DNA of 64,000 nucleotides, from the NCBI RefSeq assembly GCF_009765225.1, contig NZ_VMSF01000001.1, forward strand, positions 2,790,001-2,854,000. Reading direction: 5' to 3'. The position numbers and the translations under genes were made by a program. The DNA is from Leifsonia sp. AG29. Its GTDB lineage: Bacteria > Actinomycetota > Actinomycetes > Actinomycetales > Microbacteriaceae. The notes beneath the pieces were generated by a model that had not been told where the DNA came from, did not search any database, and saw nothing but the letters and a program-made list of their open reading frames with translations. This document shows, piece after piece, positions 33,139-42,400 of this stretch. Position 1 is the first letter of the stretch. Every line of letters begins with the position of its first letter.

Positions 33139-34365
33139 TCAGACGAGGACTTCGGCGGGTGCCGGGTGGCCGAGGAAGGCGGTCGGGCTGGCGGTCAGGC
33201 CGTAGGCGCCCTGCTGGAAGATGACGACGAGGTCGTCGATCCCGGCCGCCGGGAGGGCGACGTCGTCGCCCAGGAGGTCGAGAGGCGTGCACAGGCAGCC
33301 GACGACGGTGGCGTTCTCGCCCTCCGGGCGGTCGACGCGGTTGCCGACGACGAGCGGGTAGTTGCGGCGGATGGCCTGCCCGAAGTTGCCGGACGCCGCC
33401 AGCTGGTGGTGCATGCCGCCGTCGACCACGAGGTACGTCTTCCCCCGCGACACCTTCCGGTCGAGGACGCGGGTCACGTAGACGCCGCACTCGCCGACGA
33501 GGAATCTCCCGAGTTCGATCACGGGAACCGCCTCGGGCAGTCGCTCCGCGATCGGGCCGTCGACCAGCTCGTGGAGGTTCGCCGCCACGGAATCGAGGTC
33601 CAGCGGCCTGTCCTTCTCCGTGTAGGGGATGCCGAACCCGCCGCCGAGGTTCAGATAGCGCAGCGGCGCCGGGAGGTGCTCGCTCAGAGCGGTGACGAGA
33701 TCGACGGTGCGGCGCTGCGCCTCCCCGATGATCGCCGCGTCGAGGTTCTGCGAGCCGGCGAAGACGTGGAATCCGAGGATGTCCAGTCCGGCGGAGGCGT
33801 ACTCGCCGAGCACCTGGGGGATGCGCTCCGAGTCGATGCCGAACTGCTGCGGCCCTCCCCCCATGCGCATGCCGGAGCCCTTGACCGCGAAGTCGGGGTT
33901 CACGCGGACGGCGATGCTCGGTGTGAGGCCCAGCTCCTCCCCCGCCGCGATGACCCTCTCGATCTCGGTCGGCGACTCCACCTCGACGATGATGCCCGCC
34001 GCGACGGCCTGGCGGATCTCGGCGGGCGCCTTGCCGGGCCCCGCGAAGCTGACCCGGTCCGGCCGGATGCCGGTGTCGAGCGCTGCGCGGAGTTCGAGCC
34101 CGGAAGCGACGTCGATGCGATCGACCGCGGCGGCGACGTGCTGGACGATGGCCGGCATGGGGTTCGCCTTCATGGCGTAGCTCAGCTCCACCCGATCGGG
34201 GAGGGCGTCGCGGAGGCGCGCGATGCGCTGGTCGAGGAGCCCCCGGTCGTACGCGAAGAACGGCGTCGAGCCGACGCGGGCGGCGAGGCGCGACAGCGGC
34301 ATGCCCCCGACGCGCAGCTCGCCGTCGATGGTCCCGAACGCTTCGACGTGCTCGGCGGGCCTCAT
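33139..34365 (-). CDS. PLP-dependent fold-III decarboxylase (exosortase-A-associated type)
   Basis: A 408-residue enzyme of the diaminopimelate/ornithine decarboxylase family. Lys66 (YAMKANP) binds PLP; GFHVFAGSQNLD, LNLGGGFGIPY and ELGRFLVG are the conserved barrel motifs, and the second-domain cysteine lies in GCLCTPLDLLGDDV. The CTPLD form resembles the decarboxylases that accompany exosortase-A EPS systems. The substrate (an amino acid or its ACP/AMP-activated form) is unknown. ATG 34365 overlaps the ligase stop. Confidence 0.88.
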   Translation of the reverse strand: MRPAEHVEAFGTIDGELRVGGMPLSRLAARVGSTPFFAYDRGLLDQRIARLRDALPDRVELSYAMKANPMPAIVQHVAAAVDRIDVASGLELRAALDTGIRPDRVSFAGPGKAPAEIRQAVAAGIIVEVESPTEIERVIAAGEELGLTPSIAVRVNPDFAVKGSGMRMGGGPQQFGIDSERIPQVLGEYASAGLDILGFHVFAGSQNLDAAIIGEAQRRTVDLVTALSEHLPAPLRYLNLGGGFGIPYTEKDRPLDLDSVAANLHELVDGPIAERLPEAVPVIELGRFLVGECGVYVTRVLDRKVSRGKTYLVVDGGMHHQLAASGNFGQAIRRNYPLVVGNRVDRPEGENATVVGCLCTPLDLLGDDVALPAAGIDDLVVIFQQGAYGLTASPTAFLGHPAPAEVLV

Positions 34366-35930
34366 GCGGACACCTGCGCTTTCATCAGGACTCGGTCGAA
34401 CTTGCCGTTCGGCGAGCGCGGCAGCTCGTCGCGCAGTTCGACGGCGGAGGGCACCATGTAGTGCGGGAGGGACTGACGGAGCGCCCCGAGCAGGGTGGCG
34501 ACCTCGAGCTCGGCGGCGATCGCGGCGACGACGAGCACGATGCGGTGCCCGATCCCCGGCTCGTCGACCCCGAGCGCGACCGCGTCGCGGACGAGACCGG
34601 TGGCGTAGGCCGCCTCCTCGATCTCGGACGGGCTCACCCGGTAGCCGGAGGTCTTGATCATGTCGTCGGTGCGCCCGACGAAGTAGAGGTACCCCTCCTC
34701 GTCGGCGACCACGGTGTCTCCCGACCACACCGCAAACTCCGGGGCGCGCCAGGGCTGGTCCGGACGGTGCACGGGCCGGTACCGCTCCGCTGTGCGCTCG
34801 GGGTCGTTCCAGTAGCCGAGCGCGACGAGAGGACCGCGGTGGACGAGCTCGCCCTCCTCGCCGGGTGCGCAGCGGGAGCCGTCGGGGCGCAGCACGAGCA
34901 CCTCGGCGTCGGGGATCGCCTTGCCGATCGAGTCGGGGCGGCGGTCGACCTCGCGGGGGTCCAGGAAGGTGGAGCGGAACGCCTCCGTCAGCCCGTACAT
35001 GAGATAGGGGTCGGCCTCGGTGAAGATCGAGCGGAGCTTGTCGAGGAGGGTCCGAGGCATCCGGCCGCCGGTGTTCGCCCAGTAGCGGATGCGTCTCGCC
35101 GTCTCCTCCGGCCACGGCACCTCGGCGATCTGCAGCCACAGCGGGGGCACGCCGGTGATCCCGGTGACCGCGTGCGCCTCGCAGAGCCGGGGCACGTCCC
35201 TCGGGAGGAGGTAGTTCATGAGGACGCAGTGGGCGCCGACCGCGAACGCCGTCGTGACCTGGCTGAGTCCGGCGTCGAAGCTCAGCGGCAGGACGCTGAG
35301 GATGACGTCGTCGGCGGTGTTCTTCAGATAGGTGCTGACGCTCTCGGCGCCGACGATGAGGTTCCGGTGGCTGAGCACGACGCCCTTGGGCTTGCCGCTG
35401 CTCCCCGAGGTGTACAGGATCGCGGCGGGGTCGAGGTCGATCGCCGTCGTGGCCGGGGCGGGCGCGTCCGGCCGCGTCTCGGCCCAGGCGTGGACCGTGA
35501 GGCCGTGAGCCGTGCCGGGATCGCCGCCTGCGCTCGCGGAGCCCACGACGACGACATCGGTGACCTCCGTGGCGGCCAGCTCGGCCGCCAGCTGGCTGAG
35601 CCGGTCGCCCGACGTGATCAGCACCCGGGCTCCGCAGTCACGGAGGATGTGAGCAACCTGGGCGGGCTTCAGCACGTGGTTGATCGGCACGCAGATGGCG
35701 CCGGCGACCGAGGAGGCGAAGAGCGCGACGACCGTCTCGACCCGCTTCTCGAGGTACACGGCGACGCGGTCCTCGGCTGCGACACCCGCCTCCCCCAGCT
35801 GAGCGCCGACGGTGCGCGCCGCATCCCACAGCTCCCCGTAGGGGACGGTGCGGTCCCTGTAGGTGATCGCGGGCCGGTCGGGCGCTGACTCGGCGGCCTG
35901 CGCCAGGAGGTCGTGCCAGCGTGTTCTCAT
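34362..35930 (-). CDS. Acyl/aminoacyl-AMP ligase (AMP-dependent synthetase family)
   Basis: A 522-residue adenylating enzyme. P-loop-like motif LYTSGSSGKPKGVVLSH, the core YGLTEAFRSTFLDP, the hinge YFVGRTDDMIKTSGYRVSP and the catalytic Lys in PRSPNGKFDR are all present. It activates a carboxylic acid as adenylate and can load CoA or a carrier protein; the ACP two genes downstream is the likely partner. It is coupled by ATGA overlaps to the GT4 upstream and the decarboxylase downstream. Confidence 0.9.
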   Translation of the reverse strand: MRTRWHDLLAQAAESAPDRPAITYRDRTVPYGELWDAARTVGAQLGEAGVAAEDRVAVYLEKRVETVVALFASSVAGAICVPINHVLKPAQVAHILRDCGARVLITSGDRLSQLAAELAATEVTDVVVVGSASAGGDPGTAHGLTVHAWAETRPDAPAPATTAIDLDPAAILYTSGSSGKPKGVVLSHRNLIVGAESVSTYLKNTADDVILSVLPLSFDAGLSQVTTAFAVGAHCVLMNYLLPRDVPRLCEAHAVTGITGVPPLWLQIAEVPWPEETARRIRYWANTGGRMPRTLLDKLRSIFTEADPYLMYGLTEAFRSTFLDPREVDRRPDSIGKAIPDAEVLVLRPDGSRCAPGEEGELVHRGPLVALGYWNDPERTAERYRPVHRPDQPWRAPEFAVWSGDTVVADEEGYLYFVGRTDDMIKTSGYRVSPSEIEEAAYATGLVRDAVALGVDEPGIGHRIVLVVAAIAAELEVATLLGALRQSLPHYMVPSAVELRDELPRSPNGKFDRVLMKAQVSA

Positions 35931-37276
35931 GACCGTGCCCTCCTCTCGCGCACGAAGCGGGCGAACTCCTCGGCGTCGTCCAGGTCGACGTACCGGCGGC
36001 CCTGCTCATCCGTCTCGGACGCGACGCCGTCGTCGGGCACGGCCGGGCCGGGCCGGGAGAAGCCGGAGACCTCGTCGAACACGCCGACATACGCCTCCGC
36101 CTGCGGTCGCCAGTCGAGCTCGGAGACGACCCGCTCACGGCCCTGCGTTCCGAGCCGCACCCGCAGGCCGGGATCGTCGATCAGCCGCTCGATGGCGTCG
36201 GTGAAGGCGCCGATGTCCCCGGAGGGCACGTAGATCAGGCTGTCGCCTCCCGAGACCCGGGTCTCGACGAGATCGAACGAGACGGAGGGGAGGGCGTACG
36301 CCATGTACTCCATCGTCTTGTTCATGGTGGAGAGGTCGTTGAGCGGCGTCTTGAGGTCGGGGCACAGGCCGATGTCGGCGCGGCTCAGGTACTCGGCGAT
36401 CGCGACGCGGTCGACGCGGCCGGTGAAGGTCACATACTCGTCGAGCCCGAGCCGCGTGCACTGGGCCTGGAGGTCGTGGAGGCAGTCGCCGAAGCCGAGC
36501 AGCGTCGCCTTCACGTCGGTCCGGCCCCGCTTGTGGACGAGCTCGTCCATGACGAGCAGCACCTGGTCGACGCCGTCCTGCGGGCCCATGATGCCGAGAT
36601 AGGCGAGCACGATCTCGCCCGCCGGGCGGGGGTTCGCCGGGTAGATCGGGCGCATCCGCCGAGTGTCCGGGCCGCTTCTGACCACGGTGACGTGGCCCGG
36701 CCGCCGTCCGCCGCGGCGGACGGCGATCGCCTTATAGGACTCATTGGTGGACAGGACGCGTTCCGCCGTCCGGAAGGTGCGCCGCTCAAGCCACTTGAGG
36801 GCGAGGAACTCGAGCTTCTGAACGATCCTGCGCGGCCGACCGAAACGCGAGATGAACAGCTCCGGGTTGAGGTCGTGGTGATCGAAGACGAAGCGGACCC
36901 CGCGGGAGCGCCACAGCAGCGCCAGCAGCCAGTACGTGTCCGGCGGGTTGCACGCCTGGATGATGTCGAACCGGCGATGCCGCCACACCGCCAGTGACAG
37001 CAGCGCGGTTCGGATCCAGCTGGAGGCGAACTCCCACGCGAACCCGGCGAGGCCGACCGCCTCGGGCGCCGGGTGGTACTTGTAGATGTCCACGCCCTGC
37101 AGGTGCTGCCGGGCCGGGTCTCCCGGCCCCTTCGGGCAGATCACGCTGACCCGGTAGCCGCGGTTGACGAGCGCCTGGCACTCCAGCCAGACCCGCCGGT
37201 CGAGCGGTACCGGCAGGTTCTGCACGATGATCAGCACGTGCGGCGGCGCCGCCGGTCCGGCTGCGGACTCCGTCAT
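35927..37276 (-). CDS. Glycosyltransferase family 4 (WcaL/EpsD-like)
   Basis: A 449-residue GT-B enzyme: VLIIVQNLPVPLDRRVWLECQALVNRGYRV, the DHHDLNPELFISRFG acceptor segment, and the donor site LAYLGIMGPQDGVDQ plus the E-x-x-AY region MNKTMEYMAYALPSVSFD. A ~45-residue acidic tail follows. Coupled by 4-bp overlaps to the genes on both sides in the long minus-strand EPS operon. Confidence 0.9.
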   Translation of the reverse strand: MTESAAGPAAPPHVLIIVQNLPVPLDRRVWLECQALVNRGYRVSVICPKGPGDPARQHLQGVDIYKYHPAPEAVGLAGFAWEFASSWIRTALLSLAVWRHRRFDIIQACNPPDTYWLLALLWRSRGVRFVFDHHDLNPELFISRFGRPRRIVQKLEFLALKWLERRTFRTAERVLSTNESYKAIAVRRGGRRPGHVTVVRSGPDTRRMRPIYPANPRPAGEIVLAYLGIMGPQDGVDQVLLVMDELVHKRGRTDVKATLLGFGDCLHDLQAQCTRLGLDEYVTFTGRVDRVAIAEYLSRADIGLCPDLKTPLNDLSTMNKTMEYMAYALPSVSFDLVETRVSGGDSLIYVPSGDIGAFTDAIERLIDDPGLRVRLGTQGRERVVSELDWRPQAEAYVGVFDEVSGFSRPGPAVPDDGVASETDEQGRRYVDLDDAEEFARFVRERRARS

Positions 37277-38535
37277 TCCTGTCCCCCTCGGTCGACGAGT
37301 TCGGTGTGTGTCGACGCCAGGGTGCCGGTCCCGTAGACCTCGTCCTCGACGATCGCGACGAGCGCGCGGCAGGTCGGCTCCCACGAGCGCCCGACGACGG
37401 AGGCCGCCGCGGCGGCAGCGCGCTCGGACACATCCGGCGCGGAGACCGCCTCGCCGAGAGCACGCGCCAGCGCCGCTCCCGTGGGCTCTGCCCAGCGGAC
37501 GTGCTCGTTGGGGAGCACCAGGTGGGCCAGCGCCATGTCGTTGACGACCGGGATGTTGCCCGCGGCGAGCATCTCCTCCGCGACCAGCGTGATGTTGGTG
37601 AACGACATCGCCAGGCCGGCGATGGTCCGCCCGTAGAGATCGTTGAGCTGCGCGGTCGTGAGCCGGCCGTGGAAGGTGACCGGGATGTCGAGCCCGCGCG
37701 GCCTCGCCCCGTACACGTGGATCTCCTGCTCCGGGTGGGCCCGGTGGAACTGCCGGAGGGCGACGCACGCCAGTTCGTACCCGCGTCGCGGGAAGTCCGG
37801 CCGGCAGTAGAACACGACGCCGCTCCGCGGGACCTCGGGCTGGGGCGGCCGGTACACCTGCGAGTCGCAGCCGAAGGGCACGACGTCGCTGCGGAGGCCG
37901 GTGTGCTCGGCGATCATCGCATCGAGCATCTCGCCGAGGGCGATCCGGCGGAACGGCAGCCGGTACGTCATGGCCGCGAACTCGTGCTCGGCGCCGTGGC
38001 CGTAGAAGTACGGCTCGTAGTCCTGCATGAAGTAGAGGCGCCGCATCGGGGCGCGGCCGTACGTCACGATGACGTGAGCCGACTCCCAGGAGGTGGCGAC
38101 CACCGCGTCCACGTCGCGGATGCCCGCCCGGGCATCCCGGAACTCCGGGTGCACCCACGGCCAGTGCTGCGCCGCCGATTCGGTCAGGCGTTCGACGTCG
38201 ACGCCGTGCTTGTCGTAGATGAAGACGACGCAGCGGTGGCCGCGCGCCTCGAGCGCTGCGATCATCCGGAAGAGCGTCGTGTGGCCCCCCGAGCCGGGCG
38301 CCGGCGGCGTCATCACCCAGCCGACGGCGGCGGGAGCGCCGGGCGCCAGATGCCGCGACGGGAGCGGGAGCGACTCGGGCAGCTCGGGGAGGATGTCATC
38401 GAGGTCCAGGTTGAAGCGGAGCTCGGCGGCACCGGTTGCGATGTAGGCGCGCTGAGCAAGCCGCTGCGCCACGCCCCGGACGCCCACGTCGCGGGCCCTC
38501 CGCGCCTTCGACGCGACCCCTCCGATCCAGCTCAT
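37273..38535 (-). CDS. GT-B glycosyltransferase (WsaF/rhamnan-type)
   Basis: A 420-residue protein with the WVMTPPAPGSGGHTTLFRMIAALEARGH start typical of WsaF-like rhamnosyltransferases, and a donor domain with GVVFYCRPDFPRRGYELA and SFTNITLVAEEMLAAGNIPV. Its stop overlaps the next GT4 by ATGA, and it begins 15 bp after the GT2 gene at 38551. The exact sugar is not predictable. Confidence 0.8.
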   Translation of the reverse strand: MSWIGGVASKARRARDVGVRGVAQRLAQRAYIATGAAELRFNLDLDDILPELPESLPLPSRHLAPGAPAAVGWVMTPPAPGSGGHTTLFRMIAALEARGHRCVVFIYDKHGVDVERLTESAAQHWPWVHPEFRDARAGIRDVDAVVATSWESAHVIVTYGRAPMRRLYFMQDYEPYFYGHGAEHEFAAMTYRLPFRRIALGEMLDAMIAEHTGLRSDVVPFGCDSQVYRPPQPEVPRSGVVFYCRPDFPRRGYELACVALRQFHRAHPEQEIHVYGARPRGLDIPVTFHGRLTTAQLNDLYGRTIAGLAMSFTNITLVAEEMLAAGNIPVVNDMALAHLVLPNEHVRWAEPTGAALARALGEAVSAPDVSERAAAAAASVVGRSWEPTCRALVAIVEDEVYGTGTLASTHTELVDRGGQE

Positions 38536-38550
38536 CGCTCCGCCTCCCCC

Positions 38551-39744
38551 TCAGACACCAAAGACCATCCACCGCAGGTAGTACGACTCGTCCCGCACCC
38601 TCCGGCGCAGGCGGCGCGCGGTCGCTCCGACCCGCCCCACGCGGCCCGACTCGCGCTGCGCCCCGAGGCGGCGGACCGACCTCCAGGAGGCGCTCTCCGG
38701 CCAGGTGCTGCGAGCGAAGTCGACGAGCTGCTCCGACAGCGACGACTCCCGGCGCCGGTCCTGCGCCGCGGATGCGAATCGCAGGGCGTCGGCGGCCAGG
38801 GCGCGGCGCGCCAGCGCTTCGAGGCGCGCCGCGTCCGGAAGACGATCAGCCGTTGCGGCGAGCGCCCGGCGGAAAGCCTCGGACCGCGCCTCCAGGTCGA
38901 CGAGCACCCCGGCTCCGTCCGTCTCGCTCATGCTGCTCGCGTGCTCGCGGTGCAGCGCCTGGTCGGCCCCGCGGATGTAGCCGATGTCGCTGACCGCCGC
39001 GATCCGCAGCGAGATCTCCATGTCGGGCGCGTACGGCACCGCCGGGTCCATGGGCCCGAGCTCGCGCAGCAGGGAGCTCCTCAGCACCATCTCCGGGTTC
39101 GTGATCGCGCTCACCCCGAGCCGGCAGCGCTCCTCCAGCCAGCGATGACCCGCCCACACGTCCCACCGGACCTCGGAGACCCGGCCCTCGGGAGGCTCGG
39201 GCGTCGAGAAGTGGTACGGGTGGCCGTACACGAGGCCCAGCTCGGGGTGCGCCTCGAACAGCGCGACGGCGCGGCCGAGGGCTCCGGGGGCGAGCAGGTC
39301 GTCGGCGTCGAGCTTGACGACGTACTCGCCGCTCGACGCCTCCCACCCGGCATTGAACGACCGGACGTGGCCCGAGTTCACCTCGTTGACGATGAGGCGG
39401 ACCTCGGGATGCTCGGCGGTGATCCGCCGGGCGACCTCGCGGCTGTCGTCCGTGGACCGGTCGTCCACCACGATCACCTCGACATCGACGCCGGTCTGCT
39501 CGAGCGCGCTCCCGACCGCCTCCGGAAGGTACCGGCCGTAGTTGAAGCACGGGATGACCACGCTGACCGTCGCTGGCCCCTTCGGGACCACACGTCTCGC
39601 GGTTTCGGTCGACGCCCGGCTCGGGATGCCGCGCGCGAGGCGCGCGGCGGTCCGCAGCAGCCGGTCGTCCAGGAGGTGTTCCTCCTGATACCGCCGCCAG
39701 CGGCCGGCCGGGTGCGCGGCCGGTGCCGCCGTCCGGGTGCTCAT
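38551..39744 (-). CDS. Glycosyltransferase family 2
   Basis: A 397-residue GT-A enzyme with SVVIPCFNYGRYLPEAVGSALEQ, VDDRSTDDSREVARRI and the DxD-like LDADDLLAPGALGR. A ~120-residue C-terminal extension is Arg/Ala-rich helical sequence. It closely resembles the GT2 at 41198-42388 (same FNYGRYLP and VDVEVIVVDDRSTD blocks), suggesting duplication around the flippase gene. ATGA overlap with the flippase. Confidence 0.88.
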   Translation of the reverse strand: MSTRTAAPAAHPAGRWRRYQEEHLLDDRLLRTAARLARGIPSRASTETARRVVPKGPATVSVVIPCFNYGRYLPEAVGSALEQTGVDVEVIVVDDRSTDDSREVARRITAEHPEVRLIVNEVNSGHVRSFNAGWEASSGEYVVKLDADDLLAPGALGRAVALFEAHPELGLVYGHPYHFSTPEPPEGRVSEVRWDVWAGHRWLEERCRLGVSAITNPEMVLRSSLLRELGPMDPAVPYAPDMEISLRIAAVSDIGYIRGADQALHREHASSMSETDGAGVLVDLEARSEAFRRALAATADRLPDAARLEALARRALAADALRFASAAQDRRRESSLSEQLVDFARSTWPESASWRSVRRLGAQRESGRVGRVGATARRLRRRVRDESYYLRWMVFGV

Positions 39745-41201
39745 GCGGGTTCTCCTTCCGGTTCGGCGGCGGGGAGGCGCTGCAGGTGCCGCCGCAGCCA
39801 CGGGAGCACCAGCGCGGCGTAGACGCCGACCGCTGCGAGACCGCCCGCGAGGAGGGGCAGGAGGTCGCCCGGGATGAACTCCCGGGCGAGCAGCGCGACG
39901 GCCACGGCGGGCACGGTCGCCACCGTCGGCCACCACGCGGCCCGGAGCAGGCCCCCGAACCTCACGCCCGTCGGCCGCAGCGCCACGGCGTAGAGCGGCA
40001 GGATCACCACGAACGCGACGACGAGGTGGACCCAGGCGGCGCCGATGATGCCGTACATCCGCGTGGCGAAGATCATGCCCACGGTCAGCGCGACCAGCCA
40101 CACGATCTGGATCCACAGCACCGGGCGCGATCGGCCGAGGGCGTAGAGGTAGCCCGCGAAGATGTCGAAGGCGACCCGGAGGCTCCCGTACAGGCCGAGA
40201 GCCGCGAGAACCGGTGCCGCGGGCAGCCACTTCGTGCCGTACACGACCGAGATCAGCGGCGCGCTGAGCGCTGCGAGGACAGCACCGACCGGCAGGGCGC
40301 CGGCCCACGCGATCGCGGTCAGCGTCGCGAGCTGGTCACCGCCTCCCGACCGGGCCCGCGAGAAGTACGGCAGCGAGATGGAGCGCACCACCTGGGACAG
40401 CGCGCTCATCGGCCAGCCCGAGATGTTGAACGCGAGCACGTAGTAGCCGAGGAGGGTCGCTCCGGTCACCCGCGCGAGGACCACGTTGTCGACGTTGAGG
40501 AGCGCCCAGGACAGCAGATTCGCCCCGGCGATCGGCAGGCCGAACGCGAGGACCCGGCCGACGACGGAACGGTCGATCGAGTACCTCGGCTTGACCCGCG
40601 CGAACGCGAACTGCATCGCCGACGAGACCAGTTGCGCTGCGACCCGGCCGATGGCCAGCCCGAGGACCCCGAAGCCGAGTCCGACGAGCGTCAGCGTCAC
40701 GACGGTCGAGACCACGAAGTCGGCGACACCGACGAAGAACATCTCCCGCTGCTGGAACCGCCGCTGCAGGTAGCCGAACGGCACCACCGTGGCGCCGGAG
40801 AGCACGAGCGTGAACGCGAGCACAGCGATCGCCGGTCCTGCGGACGGACTGCCGAGCAGCGATGCGAGCGACGAGCTCGCGGCCATCGTGACAGCGGCCA
40901 TCACGGTCCCGCTGGCGAGGCCGAGCGTGGCGACCGTCGGTGCGATCCGGTCGGGCTCGTCGGAGCGGATCAGGTCGGCCGAGAGGCCGAGGTCGGCCAC
41001 GGTGATCAGGATGGACTGCACGGTCAGCGCGACGGCGTACACGCCGAACTGCTCCGGCGCCAGGATGCGCGCCAGCACGATGCCGACGACGAGGCCGCCG
41101 AGGCGGAGCACGATCGTGCTCACGCCGCTCCACGCCGCGCCGCGTGCCGCTCGGCGGCCGAGGGAGGGCTGGGCGTCGGCCATGTCGGTCCCGTGCGTCA
41201 C
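39741..41201 (-). CDS. Wzx-like lipopolysaccharide/oligosaccharide flippase
   Basis: A 486-residue protein with about 12-14 hydrophobic helices of the MOP/MATE superfamily. It starts AARGAAWSGVSTIVLRLGGLVVGIVLARILAPEQFGVYA, the classic Wzx/polysaccharide_synt opening, and has a second half-repeat beginning RVLAFGLPIAGANLLSWALLNVDNVVLAR. It moves undecaprenyl-linked repeat units to the outer face. GTG 41201 overlaps the stop of the preceding GT2 gene. Confidence 0.9.
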   Translation of the reverse strand: MTHGTDMADAQPSLGRRAARGAAWSGVSTIVLRLGGLVVGIVLARILAPEQFGVYAVALTVQSILITVADLGLSADLIRSDEPDRIAPTVATLGLASGTVMAAVTMAASSSLASLLGSPSAGPAIAVLAFTLVLSGATVVPFGYLQRRFQQREMFFVGVADFVVSTVVTLTLVGLGFGVLGLAIGRVAAQLVSSAMQFAFARVKPRYSIDRSVVGRVLAFGLPIAGANLLSWALLNVDNVVLARVTGATLLGYYVLAFNISGWPMSALSQVVRSISLPYFSRARSGGGDQLATLTAIAWAGALPVGAVLAALSAPLISVVYGTKWLPAAPVLAALGLYGSLRVAFDIFAGYLYALGRSRPVLWIQIVWLVALTVGMIFATRMYGIIGAAWVHLVVAFVVILPLYAVALRPTGVRFGGLLRAAWWPTVATVPAVAVALLAREFIPGDLLPLLAGGLAAVGVYAALVLPWLRRHLQRLPAAEPEGEPA

Positions 41202-42388
41202 AGTCCCACCGCCGTGTGGCGACGGGAGCGGATCTTCCAGCGGACGTCCTCGACGAGCCGGACGAACCGGGCCGAGTCGAAGCGGGCGCCGTCGCTGGAG
41301 GCGAGATCCGCCCAGCGCCAGGCCGCCGACCCGACCGACCGCGGGCTGGTCTCGCGGGCGAAATCACGCAGGGCCGAGAGGACGGCGGCCGGTGCGCCGT
41401 TCGACTCGAGGAGGGCGGACCGGAGGAGCGCCTCCCTCGCGACGGATCGGCGGGAGGCCTCGACCAGGGCGTGCGCGTCCCGGAGGCGTGCTCCCTCCCG
41501 GGTGAAGAACCGCTCGTAGACGTCGCGGACCTGCGCCATGTCGTCCGTCGCACCAGCGAAATCCGTTGAATGCATGTTTTCACCGTGATCGCGATAGCAG
41601 GCCTGGCGGGGGCCGCCGACGAAGCCGATGTCGGCGAACGAGGCCGCCTGCAACCACATGTACATGTCCGCGGCGTGCGGGAAGTCGGGGTCGTAGCCCC
41701 CGGTGCGCTCGTACACCGTGCGGCGCAGGACCACCTCGGGGTTCACGATCGAGTTGCGCCCGCGGCGGACGACACGGCGGAGCCAGTCCTCGCCGTTCCA
41801 GATCCGCCACCAGACCCGCCCGGAGCGCACGGCCGGCACCTCGTCGTGGAAGTACTCGACTCCGCCGTACACCAGGCCGACCCGGGGGTGCGCCTCCATG
41901 AGCGCCGTCGCCCGGGTGAGCGAATCGGGCGTGAGGGCGTCGTCGGCCGAGAGCAGGACGACGTAGTCCCCGGTCGCGCGCGCGAGCCCGTCGTTGTACG
42001 TGCGGATGTGGCGCAGGTTGACCTCGTGCTCGACGAGGGTGACGCGATCGTTCTCGGCGGCGATCCCGCGCGCGACCTCGAGGCTGCCGTCGGTCGACCT
42101 GTCGTCGACGATGATGACGTCGACGTCGACGCCCTGCTGGTCCAGCGCGGAGGCGACCGCCGTCGGCAGGTAGCGTCCGTAGTTGTAGTGGGGGATGACG
42201 ACGGTGACCGAGGGTCGCCCGTCCAGCGCCCGCGGAGGCAGGATGCTCACGATCGCCGCCCCCTCATCTCGGACTGAGTCATTCTCACCTTTGAAGGGTG
42301 TCATAGCGTTTTGCGAACCGTAAACCCCCTCATCCGAGGGGGCGTCAGCCGGGCGCGAGCGCCGGGCGCTGCGCGGGAACGTGATCAT
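41198..42388 (-). CDS. Glycosyltransferase family 2
   Basis: A GT-A enzyme with VTVVIPHYNYGRYLPTAVASALDQ, VIIVDDRSTDGSLEVARGI and VLLSADDALTPDSL. ATG 42388 has GAGGAGGGA upstream and gives 396 residues, but its first ~46 residues are not GT2-like and contain the C5/G5 palindrome at 42325. A GTG at 42250 with GAGGGGG upstream would start directly before the conserved fold. Both starts may be used. Paralogue of the GT2 at 38551. Stop overlaps the flippase start. Confidence 0.87.
   Translation of the reverse strand: MITFPRSARRSRPADAPSDEGVYGSQNAMTPFKGENDSVRDEGAAIVSILPPRALDGRPSVTVVIPHYNYGRYLPTAVASALDQQGVDVDVIIVDDRSTDGSLEVARGIAAENDRVTLVEHEVNLRHIRTYNDGLARATGDYVVLLSADDALTPDSLTRATALMEAHPRVGLVYGGVEYFHDEVPAVRSGRVWWRIWNGEDWLRRVVRRGRNSIVNPEVVLRRTVYERTGGYDPDFPHAADMYMWLQAASFADIGFVGGPRQACYRDHGENMHSTDFAGATDDMAQVRDVYERFFTREGARLRDAHALVEASRRSVAREALLRSALLESNGAPAAVLSALRDFARETSPRSVGSAAWRWADLASSDGARFDSARFVRLVEDVRWKIRSRRHTAVGL
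42325..42342. promoter_or_regulatory. Palindrome CCCCCTC-ATCC-GAGGGGG near GT2 start
   Basis: Perfect 7-bp arms. It lies between the two candidate starts (42388 and 42250) of the GT2 gene. Confidence 0.45.
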
Positions 42389-42400
42389 GTCCGTCCCTCC

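Noticed and set aside
31099-35930. An exosortase / PEP-CTERM sorting system
   Set aside because: The ligase, decarboxylase, ACP and AsnB-like genes resemble its accessory genes, but no exosortase-like membrane protein or PEP-CTERM tail was found.
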